Origin: Anoplopoma fimbria
Lineage: Eukaryota > Chordata > Actinopteri > Perciformes > Anoplopomatidae
Direction: 5' to 3'
DNA length: 64,000 nt
Assembly (NCBI RefSeq): GCF_027596085.1
Contig: NC_072472.1
Span: forward strand, 8,165,451-8,229,450
In this document: piece by piece, positions 1 through 21,089 of the stretch
Position numbering within the stretch: the first letter of the stretch is position 1
Layout of the letters: each line of letters starts with the position of its first letter
The notes under the pieces: generated by a model
Databases searched by the model: none
Told to the model about the DNA's origin: nothing
What the model saw: the letters and a program-made list of their open reading frames with translations, nothing else
Position numbers and translations under genes: made by a program

Positions 1-10720
<10,720 letters not shown>

Positions 10721-11890
10721 AGTCCTGAATGAATCCCCCCAACAACCTCCTTGAACAGTGTGCCCAACCTGTAAGCAACTTGGCTGATGATTCATTCTGT
10801 GATGACAGTGTGCATTCAGTGTGTGCCTTCCACCATCAGCAACCCCCAGTCTGCTACAGTACACTGTTAGTATACTTTTAAAGTATACTTAAAAAAATCA
10901 TGACGGCCATAAGGCAGCAGCAGGTTATGCAGAAAAGGCCCATATGGTAGCAGCCCACTGTCATTATTTTTCACCAACAACCCGTGTAGACGACTGTTAT
11001 TTGTCTATCAGTCATCATTCAGCTTCTAAAATCATGTTTCAGACCTTCTGTCTCCAACTCTCTTCAACTCTGAAAACATCCTGTTGGTACCCACTCCAAA
11101 GAGCACATTACTTCCTGTCATGGCCAGTTTTGATAGAACGTAGTGACTCTTTTTTCCTAAGGTTTATATCACTGTAATCAGCTCTTCGTCAGTTGTAAAA
11201 ATATTCATGGAGCCAAGCTGCCGAACAAATAAGATCAGTATACTAGCTTGAAACTCTGATTGGCACTTTGATTTATTATTTTAGTTGTTGGCAGATATTG
11301 CAATATTGTCACTTGATTGGTAGGATTTATTGTTGTGTTGCTAAGCAGTGTGAACGCACAATTAGGCCTTTTGAACAGGGCTTTAAAAGGAAAAAACCAC
11401 TAGATTTGTACTACGCAGTAACAACATTTTTTTTTTTTTTAAATATATGTTTTATATTACCTTGTATTTTTCCAAAACAGGAAATTTGACATGAAGGTGA
11501 AGCTAGAAAAAGAGGGGCTTTCTGTACACCTTGTTAAAAAGAGCTGCTCCAAGCTCAGATGTATCAAATCGCAGTAGGCCTGTGCACTCTAACTATTAGT
11601 CAGTGGAAACTGTTCTTTGTTTAAGTTTGACAGCGCCCTGTTGGACAGCACTTTGCTCAAAAGATGTGCCATTTCAACCCTTTTTAAAGGGGGTTCTTTG
11701 TAAACCATGTTAATCCTCTGAAAAGGAAAGACATGGGACTAGAGATGAATCTTTTTTTTTTTCTGGTGTCCAACATGCAATGAAGTATCATGAATGATCC
11801 TCTGAATCAGGACTTTCAGTCCAGAAACATGGAGCTTTTTCACTTGTACTCTGTGATGATACTCAATAAATGTTTTAAATACTCTGTGTA
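10721..11890 (+). other. usp28: usp28 3' untranslated region (end inferred)
   Basis: No open frame continues past the usp28 stop. The first convincing polyadenylation signal is AATAAA at 11865-11870, followed within 30 bases by a T/G-rich stretch. The 3' end is inferred; no transcript evidence is available. A second AATAAA-rich stretch at 11955-11970 could be an alternative. Confidence 0.6.
11865..11870 (+). terminator. Polyadenylation signal for usp28
   Basis: Canonical AATAAA about 1.15 kb after the stop codon, with a downstream T/G-rich region (TGTTTTAAATACTCTGTG). Alternative weaker signals lie near 11955-11970. Confidence 0.55.
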
Positions 11891-11899
11891 CTGCTTTAT

Positions 11900-13090
11900 C
11901 ATTGACTCTTTTCGCCTGAGAAACTTTCACTCAAACTGTCCAGCTGTTTTGGGAAATAAAAAATAAAAAATGTATTTGTTAGCCATTTTTAAAGATTTAC
12001 TTTTAATGTGATTCATTGACATTTAAGAGAAATATCAAATACTTTCAGCCTTATCTGGTAACATATATTACTGTTTTCTGACACCCAGCTATTTCATTTG
12101 AATAATTATTAGGTCATGGGTGATTCTATTGCCAGTGGCTTATTTTTTTCCCCCTTCTGCACCCATTTTGTCTTTGCACGGCCAGCAGCAGCAGTGACGT
12201 TGCTTGTCTTACATCCCAATCTGCCCGCCCCACTTCTTATCTTAAGTGCTGGAATTTAGTGTTATTTTCATGGCTTTGGTTTGCAATCGTACACATAATC
12301 TTTCAAATTCACATAAGCCCCTTCCATCTGTGTGTAATGCTTTACTACAACACTGTGCAATTATACTAAGATTAAGAAAATGATAGCAGTCAGGGTCAGT
12401 GCCGGGGTAGATTAAGCTTTGAATTTCACTTGTGTTTGTTCTTCATAACTGCTCTGTTGCAGGATGCACGTCTATAGCTGCAGGATGTGTCGGTCCTCAT
12501 AATCAATAGAGCTTCATATTTAAATTCTCTGCTTTGCATCAGTAAACATTTCCTCATCAAGCACGAAAAGTACTCCATGTCTATTTGTTTTCAACAATTT
12601 CACTTGAAATAGTAAAATTGAGCTGAGTTACTTGGACAGGCGAGCAAACGAAATGTCTTTGTGGAGTATCGTGACTTCATTAAATCATTTGTCAGATAAT
12701 GGCTAATAACGTGGCATAATAAAGTAATGTTGGGAGGCAAAATAACAATATCTGTGTAATGATAGGGGTAATTATTTTTTCTTCACCCATTTAAGACTAC
12801 GATGGTTAGTTCTTATGCTTCTAAGAGTGTTTTTACACCTAGGCCTTGATTGTGTAGTATCACTGGATGAGAATTGTGTTTTTTTTTTATTCACACAGTA
12901 TCATTAGTCTTTAGCCATCTGGATATGTGAAAATGTTTGTGTGTTACTATGCTGCAGATCAAAGAGGTTTAAATGCATTGTATTGCCTAAAAATTATCTT
13001 ATCTTTATAGTATATTTTATATTATTTTTGTATTATGACACAATATCAGTCCAGGCTCCTATTTAATGAATGCAATTCACTGCAATTCAA
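11900..13090. other. Intergenic interval usp28-orai2
   Basis: A/T-rich sequence with no open frame or recognisable gene. I see only short homopolymer runs and no conserved coding signature. Confidence 0.6.
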
Positions 13091-13093
13091 TAT

Positions 13094-13493
13094 CACTGTA
13101 AAAATAAAAGTCCTGTGTCTTACAAAATCACAAAGTCAAAACATTATTTAAACCCAGATGGTTTTAAAATGACTGATTTATGGATCACAATTGTATTACA
13201 CCATAATATAGAACAACTTACAATATTATATTAATGGTTGCAGCTGTGTATATGAAGTATAATTATTCAAATTTGCCACACCTTTACCAGCTGCAACCAT
13301 AAAAAGTATTGTACATTTTTATTCAACATTAATTGTATTCTATATTATATAAAGTAATACAATTGTGATCCATAAATCAGTCATTCTACATAAAGGGTAC
13401 TTTTACTTTGGTGCTTTAAGCATAACTTTAAACTAATGCTTTTGTACTTTTAGTAAGGTTTTGTAAGAACACAGGACTTTTATTTTTACAGTG
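13094..13493. mobile_element. Palindromic MITE-like element, about 400 bp
   Basis: Outer inverted repeats: CACTGTAAAAATAAAAGTCC starts at 13094 and its reverse complement ends at 13493. An inner pair, GACTGATTTATGGATCACAA near 13170 and its complement near 13383, extends the palindrome. No coding capacity. The terminus CACTG...CAGTG is typical of non-autonomous DNA transposons. The target-site duplication is unclear, so the superfamily is not assigned. Confidence 0.75.
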
Positions 13494-13515
13494 TAGTATT
13501 GCTACAAAAAGTAAC

Positions 13516-13830
13516 TACTACATGTTATAGGTGTGTCCAAACTTTTGACTGGTACTGTAAGTACATTTAAAGGGCACTTGTACTTTACTTGAAAGTTTCT
13601 TTATAATGTTACTTCAATATACTTTCACTCCACAAAATGTTTGATTCAAATGTACTTTTTACTCCAGCTGTTTTTAAGTAACTAGTAAATTTGACTATAC
13701 AAAATATAAAACAACTACTACATGTTATAGGTGTGTCCAAACTTTTGACTGGTACTGTATATTGAAGTAACATTAAAAAAAAAAACTTTCAAGTAAAGTA
13801 TAAGTGCCTTTTTTTAAATGTACTTAAGTA
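13516..13830. repeat. Mosaic of two Tc1-end fragments and a second inverted repeat
   Basis: The segment ACTACTACATGTTATAG plus the Tc1-type terminus GTGTGTCCAAACTTTTGACT occurs twice in direct orientation (13516-13559 and 13714-13759). Between and after them, 13558-13621 and 13757-13829 are inverted copies of each other (CACTT..ACTTTACTTGAAAG and its complement). It adjoins the MITE at 13094-13493. No coding capacity. Confidence 0.7.
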
Positions 13831-13924
13831 AAGCACTAAAGTAGTAGTTGCATTCCCCGACTTTTATGTGCACGATTTGTTTTTATACACTTTTCTCTAA
13901 TGACAACCTTTCGTGCTTTTACTT

Positions 13925-14266
13925 TGAAGGCAAGCACGCCCAACCGGAAACGCTCCTAATATAGACTGTAGTTTATCTTCACCTGGCTCTCCGCTGCAAA
14001 AAAACGACCTAGAGGTGCCTGGCGAACTTGCACTCACATCTAAAGGAAAAGCCCGGCTCACAGGTACGTTAAATATGGCGGCGACGAGCAACGTTACGTG
14101 ACGGACCGAGGCTGCACCGCTGCAGGCTGAACACAAACCTTGCAGCCCAAAGAGCGGAAGTTGTTCAAGAGCAACACTCTCTGTGCGGCGGAGACGTCGT
14201 CAGCTGGTTGTCCTGCAGAGGAGACCCCCCCACCTGGAGTTTAAGGGGGTGAGAGTCGACACACAG
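13925..14266 (+). promoter_or_regulatory. orai2: Probable orai2 promoter and non-coding first exon
   Basis: A local rise in GC and CpG content (about 13925-14260) stands out from A/T-rich surroundings. It ends in a good splice donor, ACACAG|GTAAGA, at 14266/14267; a second donor-like site CACAG|GTACGT lies at 14063/14064. It is the only CpG-rich block upstream of the orai2 coding exons and on the right strand. The transcription start is not visible, so the exon's left edge is a guess. Confidence 0.5.
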
Positions 14267-16279
14267 GTAAGACACACATGCATGCGCCTTTTCATGCCTC
14301 ATCCATGCGTCATAATGTTTCTACTCTCATTATTTTTGCATTTTTTTTTTTTTTTTTTCCTTCTCCTCTGTCTTCCGGCCCCTGCTTGACAGCGAAGTTG
14401 AGTCAAATTACTGCAAAGTAGCTTTCTGTAAGCTAAACTGTGTAAACGGATCCTGCTCACTTCTAAATATACATCGAGGTGTAAAGGTGCACTCATCTGC
14501 TGAAGTGTCACCCCCCCCCCCCCCCCCCTGCAAAAAAAAAAAAAATGATGTGCATGTCTTGGTAATGCATCATTTTTAAACTTTGCATTTTTTTGATTCA
14601 CAGCTGCTTTCTTGTGGAAGCTGTCCTTTTTTTTTTTATAATACAGTTTAAATCATTAACAAAGATGAATGCAGTAATAATAAATCTTTTTTTCTCTCCC
14701 TGTTTGGCCTGCAGCAGCTGTCACCAAGGTGTACATTTCTAGAAACTTGGAAAACCAGTGGCTCGTGTTTGCATCAGGTTGTTGTTGTGGTTGGTTGAGA
14801 TGAGCAGAGGGTGAATGTTACAGATTTACATAGCTAGTGGCCTAAAGTAAATGGACAGGAGAACCTTTATTCCATTCTTGTGCTTATTGCTGAATCCATC
14901 TTTCATTAATATGGTATTCATATAGCTTCCTTTTCTACTTTTTTTTTTTTTTTACTTGATCCTGGCTGCAGGGATTTCCTCTGAGGTTTATTGAGGTTCA
15001 ACAGGGACGTTTGATGAGGTCTGGCTCTCAATCACTGTTCCAGTTTATTTTATGTTTGGGGTGGAAGTCAGGGCTCTTTGCAGGTTTCTTCCACATTCAA
15101 ACTGGGGAAAACAAATACATATATTTATGTGTGGCTTGAAAACAGGAAATGACCCTCTTTAAACGGTTGCTTCAAAGTTGGAAGCACACTATTGTCTATT
15201 GTACCATTGTATGCTGCAGCATACTGTCATTTGAGGTAAGGGACCCAAACCATGAAAAACAGGCCAACGGTACATAAAAGTGCGCAGGGCGAGTCCATAT
15301 ATCTTGGGCCATGCAGTGTATATGACAGGTTGATGAGCTGGAGGCAAATGGATTTTATTTTTTTCTCAGTATTTTGCAGTTGCTTTGACACATTTTTCAC
15401 AGCAGAATGACAGAATTATATGTTGCTTGGAAAATGAAAATAACTAAATCAAGTGAGGTTATGCACCACGCATCAAGTTTCAAAACTTTGAGTTCATCTA
15501 GGGCTGGGCGATATGGAGAAAAATTAAATATCACAATATTTTGACAAATATATTCTGACCTATTGTAGGGTTGATGTTTAAAAAAAACAGCAGTGATGAC
15601 ATAATAACCAGGCTAATCATCATTAAACCATTATGCAAAATAATGCAAATGTCTGCATTTTCTTTGCCATTAACCAACCATTAGAATTCCAGTTTTATTC
15701 TTTTTATCACGTGTTCATTGATATCAAGCCGTGGGACTGTTAATGAGTGCCTTTAAACCAATAAACAGTTATGTTTATCAATGAATGCAGAAACACCACA
15801 GCATAAACTGCAGGATAAAAAATATTTTCTTTTTATGGGGTTTATTTATGATTTCTAGGTTTAAGGTGTTTTGTTCAAATTATATTATGTTAAACTTTAT
15901 TTTCTAATCTGCTAGGACTAAGTTATTGTGAGAAAATAGAAAATGGCAGTACAGTTTCAGCTATTTTTAAAATTCCCTGCATTTTATATTCATCATTCCC
16001 CTGATAGTTCCTCCTACTGCTCCCACTCACGCACATGCAATGAGAGTGACTATTCTTAGCAAGGATTCTGGCTTTGCGGACAGCATGTTTGAGCAAACGT
16101 TATTGTGACAGACATTAGCCTTATTTACTGTAAGTGGTTTGAATATTTATGGTTTTCCTGAAAATGGGGGAGTTATTTTTAAACGTGAAAAGAAACAGCG
16201 AATGATGGGTCAGAGGAAAACACAACTGATCCGATAGAACGTTGAGTTTAAATTACAGTTTTATTTTATTTTATCGCAG
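14267..16279 (+). other. orai2 first intron (inferred)
   Basis: Holds an 18-C run (14511-14528) followed by an A run (14532-14545), several poly-T tracts, and, at 15497-15690, a fragment beginning AGGGCTGGGCGATATGGAGA, which resembles a hAT-like non-autonomous repeat common in fish. No coding signal. The likely acceptor is the TTTTATCGCAG at 16269-16279, with TGTTTAG at 16318 as an alternative. Confidence 0.5.
15497..15690 (+). mobile_element. Fragment of a dispersed GGGCTGGGCGATAT-type repeat
   Basis: Starts with AGGGCTGGGCGATATGGAGA and continues AAATATCACAATATTTTGAC, a signature I recognise from abundant teleost non-autonomous DNA-transposon repeats. Only one end is evident and the right boundary is approximate. 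Confidence 0.45.
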
Positions 16280-16329
16280 TTGTTCATTGTGTTGACATGA
16301 CCATCTCCAAATGTTTAGTCACCAGGTCC

Positions 16330-18338
16330 ATGAGCAGTGAGCTGAACGTGCCAATGGGTTCTCCGGCCCCGGGGGTCTCAGAGCGCTGCCCTGATGGCGG
16401 GGGAATGGACTACAGGGACTGGGTGCGACGCAGTTACCTGGAGCTGGTGAGCTCCAACCACCACTCGGTGCAGGCCCTGTCCTGGAGGAAACTCTACCTG
16501 AGCCGGGCCAAGCTGAAGGCCTCCAGTAGGACCTCTGCACTGCTCTCTGGCTTCGCAATGGTCAGTCATACTCACCTTTTTTATTACCTGCTTCAGTGCA
16601 ACACAACCTCTTAAAGGACTGCTTGTTTTTTATGCTTTATCCAATGGAAAGTTTTTGGTTTCTATGCTGTTTTACTGGCACGACATGGTTCCAATTCTTT
16701 TCAATAAAAAGAACACAAAGATAATCCACCACAGTGACATCTGGAAATTCATCTGTGGGCAGGAACTGGCATAAAACTTCCTGTGTGTGCTTACAAGATT
16801 TCAGTGTTGTGCTGCTGAACAGCAGTCGTAATGCTTTAATTTTCAGGTTTTTGTTCTGTTTCGGGGGTGCAGCCATTCAAAGCATGTGCTTGTTGGGACT
16901 GGGCCGATCTCTTGGCTCCCATTAGTGTTACTTGTCAGAGGGTGTGCCTTTTGGGAGCACGTATGTAAGTTTTTTGGAATGTGTGCCCACTCCAAGCGGA
17001 CGGATTTCTTGGCCCCCAGAATTGCTGCTTGCAGCATTGTTAAGAACCTTTTCATCAATGTGGACTTAAGGGAAGTGAAGAATAGTTAGTTTTTTTACAT
17101 TAGTATATCCAGCATCCTGCAGCAAAAGTGAACTGCAGTCAATAAGCCTGGCCTACAACATGCTGGACTACGACATATGTCCAATTTGCATAAGCTTTGA
17201 CACTGGACATCCTTTTGTCCTGAGCAATACACCCACCAAGTGTGAAGTCCTGAATCTTTTATCAGGTTTCTACAAAGTGTAATCTTTACTTTCGACTTTT
17301 CCTTGAAACAGAATATTGAGTTCTGTGATTGGATGATTCTCACAGAAATCTATGTCACGAAGTCATAGTTTTTTTTTTTTTTTTTTTTTCTTTTTAAATT
17401 CACATTCTATTTCCTGTTTTTGACTTTTTATAATCAGATATTTGATAACACAGATTTTAATCTTTTGGAATGATGGTTTCAACCAGTAGACTTTCAAGTC
17501 CGATTATCAGTCAATCTCCTAACAACCTCCAGATAATGAACAGCACATTCGCTTGCCAAACATGGCCGACCAATAACTTCAGCTCTATCACCGGTGGCCT
17601 GTGTAGTGTAATCCACAAGTCAAGGCCACGAGATGTTTAATATGTGAAATGTTGATTTTGAAAAGGGCAGGAGAGTTAGAAAATGACTGCACGGTGTTTT
17701 GTACACACGGACACACGGTAACCTGGTTGTTCATGTCCCTGTAAACATAGGTGGCCATGGTGGAGGTGCAGCTGGAGATGCAGTACAATTACCCTCCTGC
17801 GCTCCTCATTGCCTTCAGCGTGTGCACCACCGTGCTGGTGGCGGTGCACCTCTTCGCTCTGCTGATCAGCACCTGCATCCTTCCCAACGTGGAGGCCGTC
17901 AGCAACATCCACAACCTCAACTCCGTCAGCGAGTCACCCCACGAGCGTATGCACTACTACATCGAGCTGGCCTGGGGCTTCTCTACAGCCCTGGGCATCC
18001 TGCTGTTTTTAGCCGAGGTGGTGCTCCTCTGCTGGATCAAATTCCTGCCTGTAGAATCCGGCGGGTACAAAGAGGTAAACACGTGCTGCGCCACGACGGC
18101 CAACGGCGCCACGAAGCCCACAACAACCCCATCTCTGCGTCAGGAGAGCGGTTGGCAGGCCGCTCTGGCCTCCACCATCATCATGGTCCCGGTGGGGGTG
18201 ATCTTTGTGGTGTTCACCATTCACTTCTATCGTTCTCTGGTGCGCCACAAGACGGAGCGGCACCACCAGGAGATCGAGGAACTGCACAAGATTAAGATAC
18301 AGCTTGACGGCCACGAAAGAGGCCTCCTGACTGTGTGA
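16330..18338 (+). CDS. orai2: Calcium release-activated calcium channel protein Orai2
   Basis: Pore subunit of store-operated calcium entry at the plasma membrane, opened by STIM proteins. Coding exons 16330-16560 and 17751-18338 give 272 aa. The start is chosen because MSSELNVP matches vertebrate ORAI2 (MSAELNVP); an in-frame upstream ATG at 16297 is less likely. Visible: [36 protein letters not shown]1 with the selectivity-filter glutamate (about residue 82) in [13 protein letters not shown]2 [18 protein letters not shown]3 with [19 protein letters not shown]4 [15 protein letters not shown], and the STIM-binding C-terminal helix [24 protein letters not shown]2 rather than ORAI1/3 by the N terminus and the C-terminal helix. 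The TM3-TM4 loop ([13 protein letters not shown]...) is longer than I recall for human ORAI2. Confidence 0.95.
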
Positions 18339-19870
18339 GAACACGACTGCAGCTTTAAGGACTTCCCCTTTTGTGTCTCATATTTATCTCTTTTTCTGAC
18401 ATTTGTTTTGGTCAATATTAATGCCTTGCTTGGACTCAGCTTTAAAGCTCCTCACTTTGCTGCACAGACAGCCGATACATGTCAGACTGATAAATTATTC
18501 AAGGGGTGAAGTCGCGTTGTTGGATTTGTTTTATAGGACCTTGTCTGTGTTTTAGATCTGTTACATCTGTTGGTCAAGGATCATGTAAAAGGTTTACAGA
18601 CAAAAGGGCTATTATGTTCCGAGTGCCATTTTTGTGCCATTGTCTATGTTTTTTATTGTAGGGTTTGGTGACAAAAGCCAGTTACATTAATGATCTGGTT
18701 CCACACTGGAAAAATACCTGGACTCTGAACCTAACAAATCTCTTATTGAATCTTTTAGCTCCCCTCACACCTCGTTAGCCAAGAGCTTCCATTACTTTCG
18801 CCAGAGAAAATGGTAAATGTCATAAGTTACTTGCCATAACGCCCAAATATGTGACTTGTTTGATCATAATGCTCTCAGTAAACTGGTTTCTGTGGTCTGC
18901 CAAAGATTGTTTGTTAGCAAAAGAAGATGAACCACTCTAACAACACTCCAGGATCAAAAGCTGCAAATATTGAACGTTAAATGGATTCAATACCTTATTC
19001 AGATTTGATGAATTTCTATTGAACCCCCAGCCTTGTTGCACATATAACATGGTCAGGTCTCACTGCTAACAGTCAACCTGCTCCTCAGTCTGGCTCACAT
19101 TTCACATAAAACTGTCCTCTTTGTTTTAACTGTAAAGAGCCGAGTGGGGCACTTGGCTTATGTCTGACTAACGGAGGCCATTTGTAAAGTCTTAAAATGT
19201 TTTTTGCATTCTTGTTAAATTGTTGGGAGGTTGACTGGGTTTTTAGGTCACAAAATCTCAAATGTTTTTGTCATTTTTCTCCTTCAAATAGCTTTTCATC
19301 TTGTCTTACAAAGACCGTGGCGCCTGTGTAAAAAGTGTCGAGCCGATCTCTTCTGCAAACTGATTACTCTCAAAAGTGCTTGAATATAAATATGAATGTG
19401 TCACTTTCCAAATATAGTTCTGCCTTACAGGATTATTGCCTTTTTTGAACTGCTGTTTTGCTAAAGGTCATAACACTAGCTGATCTTAATTTTCTGGGAA
19501 TTTAGTTATGCGAGACAAAAGTTTAAATCCAGTTTAAGTGGATGAGGATGAGAGTAAGCACTTCCTTGGATGAGGTCTGAGTATGTTACTGCATTTAAAA
19601 AAAACAAAAAAAAAAACTGTTATCACATTCCAAATAAGATGACTGACCAAAGCGCTGCTCAGTTTGTGTCTGAGAAGAGTGCACTTGTCATATATTTGTA
19701 CAGTGGGTGAGTGCCAAGGCTCCTTTCAGAGAATATCTTGCTTTGTCTCGTCTTTTTTGTTTTTGTGCTTCTTAAACGAATACTGCAGAGGTCAGGGAGA
19801 CCTGTGTTGGAAAGATGAAAGTCACAGCCTGCAATGGATGACAAAATAAAAAACTACATTAAAGTTTTCA
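18339..19870 (+). other. orai2: orai2 3' untranslated region (end inferred)
   Basis: About 1.5 kb of non-coding sequence from the orai2 stop to AATAAA at 19845-19850, which is followed by a TGTGTGTGTGTG-type downstream element. No gene or open frame of note within it. Confidence 0.65.
19845..19850 (+). terminator. Polyadenylation signal for orai2
   Basis: AATAAA with a GU-rich element (CCTGTGTGTGTGTG) about 25-40 bases downstream, the expected arrangement for a vertebrate cleavage site. Confidence 0.7.
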
Positions 19871-20629
19871 TTGTCTCCTGTGTGTGTGTGTCTATAACCA
19901 AATAACAGACATTTAAATGCAGGATAAATATGTTTGCAATAAGTGTGCGTTAACCAGACGTATCCCTCTTTGCCAAGAATTATGATTTACTTTGATAAAT
20001 GATTTGCAGTGAAGTGTTCTGAACTTGTCTACATGAGCTACAGAAATAAGGGATTCGAACTCCCCAAAGCTCTTCACTGTAGACCTCATCAGCCTGTGGA
20101 TGAATGGATGTAGAAACTACCTTAAACATCTGTTTGCATAGAGAAAGTTGTACCTGTTCCACCAGTTATTAGACCTGTCAATGAGAAAAACAACCAATAA
20201 GAAAGGGACATTCTCCAATTGCACTAGAGCAGCTGTCAATAGGCACGTCTGCTATGCACGGATTCATACCACTCATTCATCACATGTACCTGCAAAGTTT
20301 ACAATAACTTTTTTATGAAATACTATATCAAAACTTTGTATGCCTCTGCTACAGAGGCAGCCGTGACTGAAGGCTTTTTGCTTCCGGTTTTCTATCAATC
20401 CTTACGGCACATTCTGGTGAAGGTGAAGGCGAAGTCTAAGGAACGCCTTGAAGGAATTAAATGTTGAAATTCTGCATAAACGTGCGCTTGGACCCGATGA
20501 TGAACTGATTCAGATTTGGTGTTCACAGGTTCATGTCACTGTGACCTTGTGTGTATCCCATTCTTATGAATGCAATACATGAGGAGAGCCTTGAATGAAT
20601 TTCTTAAAATTTTCCCAACCAACTTTTTA

Positions 20630-21085
20630 GACATTCTATACTATGACTTTATTGAACATACTATACTATGGCTTTTTAATGACTTTTTACGGCATGCTAT
20701 TATATGACTTTTTTTGATGCACTGTACTATGAGCTTTTTCTGACTTTTTTTTGGACATGCTATACTATGACTTTTTTCAACGTACTATACTATGACTTTT
20801 TTGTACTTACTATACTATGCCTTTATTATGACTTTTTTGGACATACTATATTACATTTTTCGAGATACTATACTATGCCTTTCTTCTGACTTTTTGGGAC
20901 ATAGAATACTATGACTTTATTATGACTTTCTTCGGCATACTATACTATGAATTTTTTCTTTACTTTTTACGACATACATGTGACTTTTTTATGATGCCTT
21001 TTTATATGACTTTTTACGACATGCTATATACTGTGACCTTTTTGACATACTATGCTATAGTTTTTGGACACACTGTAGCAACACA
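20630..21085 (+). repeat. Degenerate minisatellite, ACATACTATACTATGACTTT-like units
   Basis: More than a dozen imperfect units of roughly 20-40 bases built on ACTATACTATGACTTTTTT with variable spacers. Short Phe/Tyr-rich open frames across it are artefacts. It lies between the convergent ends of orai2 and bckdk. Confidence 0.85.
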
Positions 21086-21089
21086 TTCC

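Noticed and set aside
17699..18295. 198-codon plus-strand frame overlapping orai2 exon 2
   Set aside because: Frame-shifted shadow of orai2; no homology.
20040..20110. Minus-strand tRNA-like B box (GAGTTCGAATCCC) with an A-box-like motif
   Set aside because: Spacing between the boxes is too short, and no acceptor or anticodon stem can be drawn.
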